Source: Thermoflexales bacterium
Lineage (GTDB): Bacteria > Chloroflexota > Anaerolineae > J036 > Brachytrichaceae
Length of the DNA: 38,098 bases
Direction: 5' to 3'
NCBI GenBank assembly: GCA_025056965.1
Contig: JANWVF010000094.1
Location: 1-38,098 of the forward strand
In this document: positions 9,372 through 17,910 of the stretch, one piece after another
How positions within the stretch are numbered: position 1 is the first letter of the stretch
Layout: every line of letters begins with the position of its first letter
Program-made: the position numbers and the translations under genes
The notes under the pieces: generated by a model
Told to the model about the DNA's origin: nothing
The model's database searches: none
What the model saw: the letters and a program-made list of their open reading frames with translations, nothing else

Positions 9372-9850
9372 AGCTACACGAGATCAAACCTGCGGAAGGT
9401 TCACGCAAGCGCAAGAAGCGCAAGGGCATCGGCATCGCCGCCGGCCAAGGCAAGACGGCCGGCCGCGGCCAGAAGGGTCAGGCGGCGCGCACAGGTGGCG
9501 TCAAAGGCCCTTACTTCGAGGGTGGCCAGTTCCCGATGGTGCGCAAGCTGCCCTTCATGCGCGGCATCGGCTTCAACAATCCTTACCGGATCGTCTATCG
9601 GCCGGTGAACGTTGGGCTGTTGGCCGAAAAGTTCGAGGCCGGCAGCGAGGTTACGCCTGAAGCGTTGGTGGCAGCGGGCATCGCGCGCAAGAGCGATAAG
9701 CACATCGCCATCCTCGGCGTGGGCGAGTTGAACATCCCGCTGAAGGTGACGGCGCACAAGTTCTCTGAAACAGCCAAGCGGAAGATCGAGCAAGCCGGCG
9801 GCACGGTGACGAAGCTGGAAGTGAAACGTGGCGGCTATCGCACGCGCTAG
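9368..9850 (+). CDS. rplO: 50S ribosomal protein L15
   Basis: A 160-residue L15, which organises 23S rRNA late in assembly. It begins [20 protein letters not shown] and has the Gly-rich GQGKTAGRGQKGQAARTGG stretch and FEGGQFPMVRKLPF. It starts with an ATGA overlap onto rpmD. It lies directly before secY, as in most spc operons. Confidence 0.98.
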   Translation: MKLHEIKPAEGSRKRKKRKGIGIAAGQGKTAGRGQKGQAARTGGVKGPYFEGGQFPMVRKLPFMRGIGFNNPYRIVYRPVNVGLLAEKFEAGSEVTPEALVAAGIARKSDKHIAILGVGELNIPLKVTAHKFSETAKRKIEQAGGTVTKLEVKRGGYRTR

Positions 9851-9904
9851 CACCGATCACACTAAGGCCAGGCTCGGCAGAACTAGCGCAAAAGGCTGAA
9901 AGGT

Positions 9905-11308
9905 ATGTTGCAGGCACTACGCAGCGCCATTACGCTGCCAGAGATTAGGAATAAGATCATCTTCACCCTGTTTATCCTGGTCATATATCGGCTTGTCTCA
10001 CATGTGCCGGTGCCAGGGGTTAACCCGGAAGTCTTGCAGCAGATTCGGGTCGCCGTGGAGCAGGGTCAGGCCGGCGGGTTGGGCAGCATCGTGGGATTGC
10101 TTAGCCTGCTGTCCGGCGGCGCGGTGTTCAACTTTTCCGTGCTGGCCATGGGTGTGTATCCGTATGTGACGGCCTCGCTCATCCTTCAGCTGCTCATCCC
10201 GGTCATCCCGCGCCTAGAGGAGTTGGCCAAGGAAGGCGACCAAGGCCGCCGCAAGATTAACCGATTGACCTACTTTCTGACGGTGCCGATGGCAGCCCTG
10301 AACGCGATCGGCCAGGTCAACATCTTCGAGAGCATCGGCGCGCAAGTGGCCGATGGACAGCGCGTGTTGCCGCAGTGGGGGCTCGACCGGCCGGAGTTCA
10401 TTCTGCCGACGATCGTGACGATCGCAACCATGACCGCTGGCACGATGTTCGCCGTCTGGCTCGGCGAGCTGATCACCGAGCAAGGCATCGGGCAGGGCTT
10501 GTCCATCATCATCTTCGGCGGCATCGTGGCCCGCATCCCGAGCAACATTGCCCAAATTGCCGCCACCAGCACCGCCTTCGCCACCTTGCTCGCGTTCGTG
10601 GTGATCATCGTGATCACCGTCATTGGGATCGTCTACATTCAGGAAGGTGAGCGGCGCATCCCCGTGCAATATGGCAAGCGCGTGCGTGGGCGCCGCGTGT
10701 TGGGCGGTGCCGGCACGCACATCCCACTCAAGGTGAACACGGCGGGGATGATCCCATTGATCTTTGCGCAGGCGATGCTGGTCTTCCCCGCGATCATCGC
10801 CGGGTTCTTCGTCAACAGCAGCGACGCAGGCGTGCAGCGCTTCGCGCAGGATGTCGTCAGCTTGTTCAGCGCCGGCCAGGCCAGCTCGGATGCCCTGTCA
10901 TGGAGCCTGGTGTTCTACACCATCATGTACTTCTTGCTGGTCATCGGCTTCACCTACTTCTACACCGACGTCATGATGCAGCAGCAAAACCTGGCCGAGA
11001 ACCTACAGAAGCAGGGCGGCTTCATCCCCGGCATTCGGCCGGGCAAGACCACGGAAGTGTTTGTCACGCGCGTCATGCGACGATTGACGCTGGTCGGCGC
11101 GCTCTTCCTGGGTTTTCTGGCCATCTTGCCCTATCTGCTGAACTTCTTGTCGCATGTGCCCGGCTTCTTGTTCTTGCGCCCGGTGGGCAACAACAACTTG
11201 TTGCTCTCCGGCGCAGGATTGCTGATTGTCGTCGGCGTCGTGTTGGACACCATGCGGCAACTCGAGGCGCAGTTGATGATGCGCAACTACGAAGGGTTCA
11301 TCAAATGA
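9905..11308 (+). CDS. secY: Preprotein translocase subunit SecY
   Basis: A 467-residue polytopic membrane protein that forms the protein-conducting channel with SecE and SecG. Ten hydrophobic segments are visible. The first has IIFTLFILVIYRLVSHVPVPG, the second includes MGVYPYVTASLILQLL, and the cytosolic loop GGFIPGIRPGKTTEVF precedes the last transmembrane segments. It lies at the end of the spc gene block with a 54-nt spacer from rplO and an AAAGG element at 9898-9902. Confidence 0.98.
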   Translation: MLQALRSAITLPEIRNKIIFTLFILVIYRLVSHVPVPGVNPEVLQQIRVAVEQGQAGGLGSIVGLLSLLSGGAVFNFSVLAMGVYPYVTASLILQLLIPVIPRLEELAKEGDQGRRKINRLTYFLTVPMAALNAIGQVNIFESIGAQVADGQRVLPQWGLDRPEFILPTIVTIATMTAGTMFAVWLGELITEQGIGQGLSIIIFGGIVARIPSNIAQIAATSTAFATLLAFVVIIVITVIGIVYIQEGERRIPVQYGKRVRGRRVLGGAGTHIPLKVNTAGMIPLIFAQAMLVFPAIIAGFFVNSSDAGVQRFAQDVVSLFSAGQASSDALSWSLVFYTIMYFLLVIGFTYFYTDVMMQQQNLAENLQKQGGFIPGIRPGKTTEVFVTRVMRRLTLVGALFLGFLAILPYLLNFLSHVPGFLFLRPVGNNNLLLSGAGLLIVVGVVLDTMRQLEAQLMMRNYEGFIK

Positions 11309-11390
11309 TGCGCAGATGCTCTTCGGTCGCGGCGGTGAATCAGGCGCACATGCGGGCGACAACCTATCCCGTAAGGCTGAGCTAGCAACG

Positions 11391-12059
11391 ATGTACGGTA
11401 TCGTGTTGCTTGGCGCGCCCGGAGCGGGCAAAGGGACACAAGCTGTCCTTCTATCGAAGGATTTTGGCATCCCCCACATCTCCAGCGGCGATCTCTTCCG
11501 CGAAAACGTTAGAAACCAGACTGAACTCGGCAAGCTAGCGCAGCAGTACCTCGATCGCGGCGACCTGGTGCCGGACGAGATCACTATTGGCATGGTGCGC
11601 GAGCGGTTGTCTCGCCCGGACACAGCGCGCGGCTTCATCCTGGATGGATTCCCGCGCACCATCGCGCAGGCCGACGCACTGGCACAGCTGCTCCGCGAAC
11701 TGGGCAAGTGCATCACCCTTGTGCCGTACATCCGCGTGCGCGAGCGCATGCTGATGGAGCGGCTATCTCATCGCTGGACGTGTCGCGAATGCGGCGCCGT
11801 GTTCAGCTATGAATCTGTGCCGCCGCGCGAAGGCTGTAAGAAGGATGTCTGTACCGGCGAGCTGTATCAACGATCCGATGACAACCCTGAGACGCAAGCG
11901 CGCCGCATCCGCATCTATCAAGAACAGACGGCGCCGTTGATTGATTATTACCGCAACCTGGGTCTTTTGCGCGAGGTGAACGGTGAACATACGATCCCAT
12001 ACGTTCACCATCTGCTGCACCAGCTCATCGTAACCAGCCACCAGTGCGAGTGCGATTGA
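11391..12059 (+). CDS. adk: Adenylate kinase, zinc-LID type with shifted cysteine
   Basis: A 222-residue adenylate kinase that interconverts ATP + AMP and 2 ADP in the cytoplasm. It has the P-loop GAPGAGKGTQ at residues 8-17, the AMP-binding HISSGDLFR and LDGFPRT. The long LID begins with CREC, but the second pair is C-x4-C (CKKDVC) instead of C-x2-C. The distance from the first to the last Cys is unchanged, so the third Cys sits two positions early. The ATG at 11391 gives the conserved start; an upstream in-frame start at 11316 adds 25 poorly conserved residues. Confidence 0.96.
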   Translation: MYGIVLLGAPGAGKGTQAVLLSKDFGIPHISSGDLFRENVRNQTELGKLAQQYLDRGDLVPDEITIGMVRERLSRPDTARGFILDGFPRTIAQADALAQLLRELGKCITLVPYIRVRERMLMERLSHRWTCRECGAVFSYESVPPREGCKKDVCTGELYQRSDDNPETQARRIRIYQEQTAPLIDYYRNLGLLREVNGEHTIPYVHHLLHQLIVTSHQCECD

Positions 12060-12083
12060 GCAACGTTGCCGAGTGAGAGAGGC

Positions 12084-12851
12084 ATGATCGTATTGAAAAC
12101 GGCGCAAGAGATTGCCTTGATGCGCCAGGCAGGGCGAGTGGTGGCAACGGTGCTGGCCGAGTTGAAGGAGCGTGTCGCGCCGGGCGTCAGCCTGATTGAG
12201 CTAGACCGCCTGGCCGAGAAGATCATCACGCAGTGCGGTGCTACGCCTTCGTTCAAGAACTACATGCCTAACGGCGCCCCTTATCCCTTCCCGGCTTCGA
12301 TCTGTGCGTCGGTGAATGATGAGGTCGTGCATGGTATCCCCGGCCAACGGCGTTTGAAAGAGGGCGAGATCGTTAAGCTCGACGTAGGCGCGATGTACAA
12401 GGGCTATCACGCGGACTCTGCGATTACCGTCGGCGTCGGGCGGATTCCGGCGCGTGCGCAACGATTGATGGAGGTGACCCAGGAGTGCCTGGCCGCGGCG
12501 ATCGCCGCGGCGCGCAAAGGCAACCGCTTCGGCGATATCGGTGCGGCGATCCAAAGCGTTGCCGAGCCGCGCGGCTATTCCGTGGTGCGCGAGTACACCA
12601 GCCACGGCGTTGGGCGCGAGTTGCACGAGGGCTTCGGTCTGCCGAACGCCGGGCAGGCCGAGCATGGGATGCTGCTTCGCCCCGGGTTGACCATCGCGCT
12701 TGAACCGATGATCAATGAGGGGCGTCCGGAGACAAAAGTGAAGAAAGATGGCTGGACAGTCGTGACAATTGATGGTAAACTTTCAGCCCAATTTGAGCAT
12801 ACCGTGGCCATAACCGACGGTGAAGCCGAAATACTGACGAAGCTCGATTAG
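12084..12851 (+). CDS. map: Type I methionine aminopeptidase
   Basis: A 255-residue enzyme that removes the initiator Met from nascent proteins. All five metal ligands of the pita-bread fold are recognisable: the two Asp in KLDVGAMYKGYHADSA, His in TSHGVGRELHE, Glu in ALEPMINEG and Glu in QFEHTVAITD. The ATG at 12084 gives MIVLKTAQEIALMRQAG; a TTG at 12066 would add six residues. The secY-adk-map order is usual, but the expected next gene infA is missing. Confidence 0.97.
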   Translation: MIVLKTAQEIALMRQAGRVVATVLAELKERVAPGVSLIELDRLAEKIITQCGATPSFKNYMPNGAPYPFPASICASVNDEVVHGIPGQRRLKEGEIVKLDVGAMYKGYHADSAITVGVGRIPARAQRLMEVTQECLAAAIAAARKGNRFGDIGAAIQSVAEPRGYSVVREYTSHGVGRELHEGFGLPNAGQAEHGMLLRPGLTIALEPMINEGRPETKVKKDGWTVVTIDGKLSAQFEHTVAITDGEAEILTKLD

Positions 12852-12870
12852 CATATTAGCAAACTTTGAC

Positions 12871-12909
12871 CAGCGTCCGGCTCGTGCAAGGCGTGCGAGT
12901 CGGACGCTG
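12871..12909 (+). terminator. Strong stem-loop after map without a T-run
   Basis: A 14-bp stem: the arm at 12871-12884 pairs with 12896-12909 except for one G-T wobble, around an 11-nt loop. It begins 19 nt after the map stop. No run of T follows, so it may be a Rho-independent-like pause, a 3' end stabiliser, or a boundary between the map transcript and the rpmJ transcript. Confidence 0.45.
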
Positions 12910-12960
12910 CATGTATGTGAATTGCTGAAATAAGAATTGCTACGAACTAAATCACGTATG

Positions 12961-13008
12961 TAACTTTCTGAAAATGATTCAAATAAGCTGAAAGTAGGGA
13001 TTACTGTA
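12961..13008 (+). repeat. Duplicated two-part motif, copy 1
   Basis: TAACTTTCTGAAAA at 12961-12974, a 20-nt spacer, then TAGGGATTACTGTA at 12995-13008. The same two blocks recur in the same order downstream at 13025-13087. It could be a binding-site array or a remnant of a duplicated promoter region. Confidence 0.6.
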
Positions 13009-13024
13009 GGATAAATAGCATACA

Positions 13025-13087
13025 TAACTCTCTGAAAACAGTATATAAATAATGGATGTTCATACCGGCATTTTAGGGATTACTGTA
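13025..13087 (+). repeat. Duplicated two-part motif, copy 2
   Basis: TAACTCTCTGAAAA at 13025-13038 (one mismatch to copy 1), a 35-nt spacer containing TATATAAATAAT, then an exact TAGGGATTACTGTA at 13074-13087. It ends 21 nt before the rpmJ start codon. Confidence 0.6.
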
Positions 13088-13108
13088 AGCCAAATTATGG
13101 AGTGAGAT

Positions 13109-13222
13109 ATGAAAGTATCCGCATCGGTGAAGCGGCGCTGTCCGAAATGCAAGGTCGTCAGGCGACACGGACGCGTCTACATCATTTGTGAAAACCCTAA
13201 GCACAAGCAGAGGCAGGGTTAG
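13109..13222 (+). CDS. rpmJ: 50S ribosomal protein L36, zinc-binding form
   Basis: A 37-residue protein, the usual length for L36. It reads [20 protein letters not shown] and ends [14 protein letters not shown], keeping the zinc ligands Cys11, Cys14, Cys27 and His32. A GGAG element at 13099-13102 supports the ATG. It begins the alpha gene block and is followed 10 nt later by rpsM. Confidence 0.97.
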   Translation: MKVSASVKRRCPKCKVVRRHGRVYIICENPKHKQRQG

Positions 13223-13232
13223 GGAGAAAAGC

Positions 13233-13622
13233 ATGGCACGGATTGCTGGAGTGGATCTGCCACGCAACAAGCGCATTGATATTGGGCTGACTTACATCTA
13301 CGGCATCGGTCGTCCGCTGGCCAAGCAGATTCTTGCTCGCACCAACATTGATCCTGCGACTCGCGTCAAGGATCTCACCGAGGCTGAGGCCGCGACCCTG
13401 CGTGAGATCGTGGAGAAGGAGTACAAGGTGGAGGGTGATCTGCGCCGTGAGGTGCAGCTCAACATCAAGCGCTTGATCGAGATCGGCTGCTATCGCGGTC
13501 TGAGGCATAAGCGCAATTTGCCGGTGCGCGGCCAGCGCACGCGGACGAATGCACGCACGCGCAAGGGGGTTCGCAAGACGGTGGCAGGACGCGGTCGCCG
13601 CCGCGGCGCAAAGAAGAAGTAA
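13233..13622 (+). CDS. rpsM: 30S ribosomal protein S13
   Basis: A 129-residue S13, which contacts P-site tRNA and forms intersubunit bridges with L5. [25 protein letters not shown] start, [31 protein letters not shown] and the basic tail [10 protein letters not shown] are typical. The ATG at 13233 has GGGAGAAAAG just upstream. An in-frame start at 13188 lies inside rpmJ and is rejected. Confidence 0.98.
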   Translation: MARIAGVDLPRNKRIDIGLTYIYGIGRPLAKQILARTNIDPATRVKDLTEAEAATLREIVEKEYKVEGDLRREVQLNIKRLIEIGCYRGLRHKRNLPVRGQRTRTNARTRKGVRKTVAGRGRRRGAKKK

Positions 13623-13686
13623 ATCGGGCTGAGAGGGCGAGCGCCAGCTGCCTCGGTCCTCGTGCCTGGCCACAAGAAGATACGCT

Positions 13687-14097
13687 ATGGGTAAAGCTGC
13701 TAGCACACGCGCTCCGCGTCGCCAGACCAACCCGCGACGCGCACGCAAGAACGTCGCCCAGGGCGTGGTGCACATCCACGCCATGTTCAATAACACCATC
13801 ATCACGATTACCGATAAGGCCGGCAACACTATCTGCTGGGCTAGCGCCGGTTCGGCCGGCTTCAAGGGCAATCGCAAGAGCACGCCCTTCGCCGCGCGCA
13901 TCGCGGCTCAGAATGCCTATCGCGCCGCCGTGGAGAATGGCATGCAGGAAGTGGACGTCTATGTGAAAGGTCCGGGCCCCGGTCGAGAGGCCGCCGTGCG
14001 CGCGTTGCAAGGCGCCGGCCTGCGGGTCAAGTCCATTGCCGACGTCACGCCTGTGCCGCACAACGGATGCCGACCCAAGAAGCGCCGGCGCGTATAG
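13687..14097 (+). CDS. rpsK: 30S ribosomal protein S11
   Basis: A 136-residue S11, at the 30S platform near the mRNA exit. It has [40 protein letters not shown] and the conserved end [16 protein letters not shown]. It is separated from rpsM by a 64-nt spacer. The 80-nt spacer after it holds a strong stem-loop in front of rpsD. Confidence 0.98.
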   Translation: MGKAASTRAPRRQTNPRRARKNVAQGVVHIHAMFNNTIITITDKAGNTICWASAGSAGFKGNRKSTPFAARIAAQNAYRAAVENGMQEVDVYVKGPGPGREAAVRALQGAGLRVKSIADVTPVPHNGCRPKKRRRV

Positions 14098-14110
14098 CAA
14101 TCCCCTGTTC

Positions 14111-14162
14111 GAGGCGCACGATTTGGAGGAAGACGGCCCGTTGTAAACAAATCGAGCGTCTC
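14111..14162 (+). promoter_or_regulatory. Stem-loop leader directly upstream of rpsD
   Basis: Fourteen of 15 positions in 14111-14125 pair with 14148-14162 (one A-A mismatch, one G-T wobble), around a 22-nt loop. The only Shine-Dalgarno-like sequence in the spacer, GGAGGAA at 14125-14131, falls at the loop edge, about 47 nt before the rpsD ATG. A TTG-TAA start-stop pair follows it at 14141-14146. S4 is known to repress its own gene or operon in other bacteria; an S4-responsive role here is an inference. Confidence 0.45.
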
Positions 14163-14177
14163 CATTGCAGATAAACC

Positions 14178-14816
14178 ATGGCTCGACACACTGAACCCGT
14201 TTGTAGACTCTGTCGCCGCGAAGGCGAAAAGCTTTATCTGAAGGGCTCGCGCTGCCTGACGTCTAAGTGCGCTTTGGAGCGGCGCGGAATCGTCCCGGGC
14301 CAGCACGGTCCGAACATGCGCGCGCGTCGCAGCAAAGCCAGCGATTACTCGCTCCAACTGCGCGAGAAGCAAAAGATGCGCCGGATCTACGGCGTGCTCG
14401 AAGCGCAGTTCCGGCGTTACTTCCGCGAGGCGCTCAAGCGCCGCGGCGTGACCGGCTCGGAATTGCTGATCTTGTTGGAGCGCCGACTCGATAACGTCGT
14501 CTATCGCATGGGCTTTGCGCCCTCGCGCGCCGCCGCGCGCCAGCTGGTTAGCCACGCTCATCTGAACGTGAACGATCACCCGATTGACATCCCTTCCTAC
14601 TTGGTCAAGCCTGGGGACAAGATTTCGGTGCGCGAAGCCAGCCGCAAGCTCACTTACTTCAAAGAGCTGGCGGCCAACAAGGATGCGCCGCCGACGCCGC
14701 CTTGGTTGTCGGCAGATCGCAGCACGCTGACCGGCATCGTACATGCTTTGCCGAAGCGCGAAGACATTGACGTGCAGTTGAAAGAGCAGCTCGTCGTAGA
14801 GTACTACTCGCGGTAG
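14178..14816 (+). CDS. rpsD: 30S ribosomal protein S4, zinc-binding form
   Basis: A 212-residue S4, a primary 16S rRNA binder that nucleates the 30S body. The N-terminus has the four-cysteine zinc knuckle: [11 protein letters not shown], then RCLTSKC. The S4 RNA-binding domain shows [21 protein letters not shown] and [11 protein letters not shown]. The ATG at 14178 has no good ribosome binding site immediately upstream. Confidence 0.98.
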   Translation: MARHTEPVCRLCRREGEKLYLKGSRCLTSKCALERRGIVPGQHGPNMRARRSKASDYSLQLREKQKMRRIYGVLEAQFRRYFREALKRRGVTGSELLILLERRLDNVVYRMGFAPSRAAARQLVSHAHLNVNDHPIDIPSYLVKPGDKISVREASRKLTYFKELAANKDAPPTPPWLSADRSTLTGIVHALPKREDIDVQLKEQLVVEYYSR

Positions 14817-14870
14817 CAAGTCGGCCGGCGCTCCCGCCCAATAGTGCGGACGCCGAAAAGGAAGAAGCAC

Positions 14871-15836
14871 ATGCTATCTGCACCTATCCTTCCCAAGGTC
14901 GAGAGCGATGCCCTGACGCGTGATTACGGCCGGTTCATCATCGGCACGATGGAGCCGGGCTTCGGCATCACGCTGGGAAACGCGCTCCGTCGCGTGTTGC
15001 TCAGCTCGTTGCCCGGCGCGGCCGTGACCTCGATGCGCATCACGGACGTGCATCACGAGTTCTCGGACATCCCTGATGTCAAGGAAGACGTCACTCAGTT
15101 GATGCTCAACGTGAAGCAGATTCGCATGCGGATGCACAGCGAAGGGCCGCTGCGCATGCGCTTGGAAGTGCGCGGTGAGGGCGTGGTCACTGCCGGTGAT
15201 ATCCAGGCTCCGCCGGAGATCGAGATCGTCAACCCCGACTTGTATCTGCTGACGACCGACTCGAACAAGGCGCGCCTCGACATTGAGTTTCAGGTCGAGA
15301 GGGGGCGCGGCTACTCGCCGGCCGAGCAGCGCGGACGATTGCCGATTGGCGAGTTGCCGGTGGATGCCATCTACAGCCCGGTGCGGCGCGTGAACTTCCG
15401 GGTCGAGCCGGCGCGCATCGGTCAAACCACGAACTACGACCGGCTGATCATGGAGATCTGGACCGACGGTACCATCCGACCGCAGGATGCGCTGTCGCAG
15501 GCAGCCAACATCCTCGTTCAACATCTGCGCCTGATCGCCGGCGTGAGCCTAGAAGAGAGCGTATTGGAAAGCGAGAGCGATCGCAAGAGCATCCCAAGCG
15601 AGTGGAGCGACAAGCCGATTGAGGAGCTTGAGCTGAGCGTGCGAGTATATAACTCGCTCAAGCGCACTGGCATCAGCACCATCGGCGAGCTGCTCGAGAT
15701 GATGGAAAAGAGCGGTGGCAATCTGACCAACTTGCGCAACTTTGGTGAAAAGTCCATGGCCGAGCTGAGAGAGAAGTTGCGCGCTCGGGGCCTACTGCCG
15801 CAGGAAGCAAAGACTACCGAAGAAGACGAGGTGTGA
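14871..15836 (+). CDS. rpoA: RNA polymerase subunit alpha
   Basis: A 321-residue alpha subunit, which initiates polymerase assembly. The N-terminal domain has GFGITLGNALRRVLLSSLPG. The C-terminal promoter/UP-element-binding domain, about residues 255-310, has VRVYNSLKRTGISTIGEL and NLRNFGEKSMAELREKL. The ATG at 14871 gives MLSAPILPKVE and follows GGAAGAAG; an in-frame start at 14844 adds nine residues. rplQ begins 4 nt after the stop. Confidence 0.98.
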   Translation: MLSAPILPKVESDALTRDYGRFIIGTMEPGFGITLGNALRRVLLSSLPGAAVTSMRITDVHHEFSDIPDVKEDVTQLMLNVKQIRMRMHSEGPLRMRLEVRGEGVVTAGDIQAPPEIEIVNPDLYLLTTDSNKARLDIEFQVERGRGYSPAEQRGRLPIGELPVDAIYSPVRRVNFRVEPARIGQTTNYDRLIMEIWTDGTIRPQDALSQAANILVQHLRLIAGVSLEESVLESESDRKSIPSEWSDKPIEELELSVRVYNSLKRTGISTIGELLEMMEKSGGNLTNLRNFGEKSMAELREKLRARGLLPQEAKTTEEDEV

Positions 15837-15840
15837 GCGT

Positions 15841-16215
15841 ATGAGGCACAAAGTATCGGGTTACAAGCTGGGCCGCTCCACGGCGCAGCGCACTGCGCTA
15901 CGCCGCAGTCTGGTGACCGAGCTCATTGAGCATGGTCGCATCCAAACGACCGAGGCGAAGTGTAAAGCCATCCGCAATCAGGCCGAGAAGCTCGTGACGA
16001 TCGCGAAGTCCGGGCTGGTGGAAGACAAAGCCAAGCAAGTATATGCGCGGCGACTGGTGGCCGCGCGGGTGAACGGCGGGCCGGCGACGGTGCGCAAATT
16101 GTTCGAGGACATCGCACCACGCTACGTGAATCGGAACGGCGGCTACACCCGCATCAGCAAGCTCGGCCCGCGCAAAGGTGACAACGCGCCGATGGCAATC
16201 ATCGAGTGGGTTTGA
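15841..16215 (+). CDS. rplQ: 50S ribosomal protein L17
   Basis: A 124-residue L17 near the tunnel exit. MRHKVSGYKLGRSTAQRTAL, LVTELIEHGRIQTTEAKCKA and the end GGYTRISKLGPRKGDNAPMA identify it. The 3' end overlaps the start of truA by 10 nt. Confidence 0.98.
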   Translation: MRHKVSGYKLGRSTAQRTALRRSLVTELIEHGRIQTTEAKCKAIRNQAEKLVTIAKSGLVEDKAKQVYARRLVAARVNGGPATVRKLFEDIAPRYVNRNGGYTRISKLGPRKGDNAPMAIIEWV

Positions 16216-16955
16216 AAGTTCGTGCGAAGGTCGCCTACGATGGCACGGACTTCGTCGGATTTCAACGGCAAGCCGCGCAGCGTGGGCGAACTGTGCAAGG
16301 AGAATTAGAGACAGCCTTAGAGAGAGTCTGCCGGTCGCGCGTCACCGTCATAGGTGCAGGGCGCACCGACGCGGGCGTGCATGCGACCGGCCAGGTGATC
16401 GCCTTTGAAGTAGATTGGAAGCATCCGCTTGATGCGCTCGGCCGGGCGTTGAATGCGGCGTTGCCGGACGACGTGGCCGTCCGCGATCTGGAGTTGTGCG
16501 AGGCGGACTTTCATCCCCGCTTCAGCGCCAAGACTAGGACTTACGTATACACGGCCTATGTCAGTGCGGTGCGGCAGCCGCTGTTGCGGCGTTTCGCCTG
16601 GCAGCTCGAGCGGTGGCCCGACTTAGCGGTGATGAATGAAGCGGCTCGGCGCTTGATCGGCCGCCATGACTTTGCCGCATTCGGCAGCCCGCCGTCGGGA
16701 CGAGCCGAGGAAACGACGGTGCGCGAGGTGTTGCGCGCCGATTGGCAGTGTGCCGATGACCGATTGTGGTTTACGATTGAGGCGAACGCCTTTTTGTTTC
16801 GGATGGTGCGCCGGGTCGTCATGGCACTGGTGCGCACGGGCTGGGGCGAATGTGACCCGGACGTGATTGAGGCTATGCTAGAGAGTCGAGACGCACAGCG
16901 AATCAAAGGCCTAGCGCCTGCGTGTGGGCTGTGCCTCGTGGATGTGAAATACTAG
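16206..16955 (+). CDS. truA: tRNA pseudouridine synthase A
   Basis: A 249-residue enzyme that makes pseudouridine at positions 38-40 in tRNA anticodon arms. The catalytic Asp55 lies in [27 protein letters not shown] near the start and [14 protein letters not shown] near residue 205 are also typical. The GTG at 16206 lies within rplQ; a TTG at 16212 is an alternative start. truA between rplQ and rplM is a frequent arrangement. Confidence 0.95.
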   Translation: MGLKVRAKVAYDGTDFVGFQRQAAQRGRTVQGELETALERVCRSRVTVIGAGRTDAGVHATGQVIAFEVDWKHPLDALGRALNAALPDDVAVRDLELCEADFHPRFSAKTRTYVYTAYVSAVRQPLLRRFAWQLERWPDLAVMNEAARRLIGRHDFAAFGSPPSGRAEETTVREVLRADWQCADDRLWFTIEANAFLFRMVRRVVMALVRTGWGECDPDVIEAMLESRDAQRIKGLAPACGLCLVDVKY

Positions 16956-16963
16956 GGTGCAAG

Positions 16964-17413
16964 ATGAGGACGATCAAGACCTATATGGCTAAGCCGGAGG
17001 AGGCTCGCGCCAGTCAGCGATGGTATGTCGTGGACGCTGCGGGCGTCACGCTCGGCCGGCTTGCCAGCCGGATAGCCAAGCTCATCGAGGGCAAGCACAA
17101 GCCGATCTATTCGCCGCATGTGGACTGCGGCGACTATGTGATCGTGGTGAACGCTCAGAAGATCCGCGTCACCGGCGATAAGATGACCGAGAAGAAGTAT
17201 CAACGACACTCGATGTATCCCGGCGGCTTTAAGGAGGAGAACCTGCGCGATTTGCTCGCGCGTAACCCGGAGCGCGTCATTCGCGAGGCGGTCTGGGGCA
17301 TGATCCCGCACGGGCGGCTGGGCCGCAAGATGATCAAGAAGCTCAAAGTATACGGCGGCCCTGAGCACGAGCATAAGGCGCAGAAGCCGCAGCCGCTGGA
17401 GATTCGCGACTAG
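16964..17413 (+). CDS. rplM: 50S ribosomal protein L13
   Basis: A 149-residue L13, an early 50S assembly protein. [51 protein letters not shown] and [13 protein letters not shown] are the family core. The ATG at 16964 is preferred to an in-frame start at 16922 that lies inside truA. The gap to truA is 8 nt. Confidence 0.98.
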   Translation: MRTIKTYMAKPEEARASQRWYVVDAAGVTLGRLASRIAKLIEGKHKPIYSPHVDCGDYVIVVNAQKIRVTGDKMTEKKYQRHSMYPGGFKEENLRDLLARNPERVIREAVWGMIPHGRLGRKMIKKLKVYGGPEHEHKAQKPQPLEIRD

Positions 17414-17428
17414 GTAGCACAGGCCGGC

Positions 17429-17456
17429 GCGCGGCAGGGCGTTAAGCCTGCTGCGC
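17429..17456 (+). promoter_or_regulatory. Hairpin in the rplM-rpsI spacer
   Basis: A 10-bp stem, GCGCGGCAGG at 17429-17438 with CCTGCTGCGC at 17447-17456 (one G-T wobble), and an 8-nt loop. It ends 18 nt before the rpsI start codon. There is no T-run, so a processing, stabilising or translational-control role is more likely than termination. Confidence 0.4.
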
Positions 17457-17474
17457 CGCCGAGGACATGCAACG

Positions 17475-17879
17475 ATGACAGAGATCCGACAGCAATACTA
17501 CGAGGGTATCGGTCGCCGCAAGGAGGCGACTGCGCGCGCCCGCTTGTATCCGCAGGGCAGCGGCCGCGTGCTGATCAACGATAAACCGGTGAACGAATAC
17601 TTCGGTCGGGAGAACGATCTGATCGCCGTCTATGCGCCGCTTAAGCTCACCGGCACCGACACGCGCTTCAACGTGAGCGTCCATGTGAAAGGTGGGGGCA
17701 TCACCGGCCAAGCCGAGGCGACGCGTATGGCGATCGCACGCGCCTTGCTAGAAGCAGATCCGGAATACCGGCTCACGTTAAAGACGGCCGGCTACCTCAG
17801 GCGCGACGCGCGCGAGAAGGAGCGCAAGAAGCCCGGCCTCAAGCGCGCCCGCAAGGGCCCAACCTACACCAAGCGCTAG
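17475..17879 (+). CDS. rpsI: 30S ribosomal protein S9
   Basis: A 134-residue S9, whose C-terminal tail reaches the P-site t[40 protein letters not shown] and [20 protein letters not shown] are diagnostic. The C-terminus ends GPTYTKR, keeping the last Lys-Arg that contacts tRNA. Confidence 0.98.
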   Translation: MTEIRQQYYEGIGRRKEATARARLYPQGSGRVLINDKPVNEYFGRENDLIAVYAPLKLTGTDTRFNVSVHVKGGGITGQAEATRMAIARALLEADPEYRLTLKTAGYLRRDAREKERKKPGLKRARKGPTYTKR

Positions 17880-17910
17880 CCCCCCAGGCATACGCAGCAG
17901 GAGAAAAGCG

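Larger units (their letters stand above)
12911..13108 (+). promoter_or_regulatory. AT-rich gap in the usual infA position
   Basis: By my count bases 12911-13020 are about 30% G+C, far below the roughly 60% of the neighbouring genes. No infA-like reading frame is present: stop codons occur throughout. The stretch carries two copies of a two-part motif (annotated separately) and TATA-like runs such as TATATAAAT at 13042-13050. A promoter for rpmJ-rpsM-rpsK-rpsD-rpoA-rplQ is likely here, but I cannot assign one -35/-10 pair with confidence. Confidence 0.5.

Noticed and set aside
12852..13108. A diverged infA hidden in the map-rpmJ gap
   Set aside because: All frames are broken by stops within short distances and no IF1 motif can be read.
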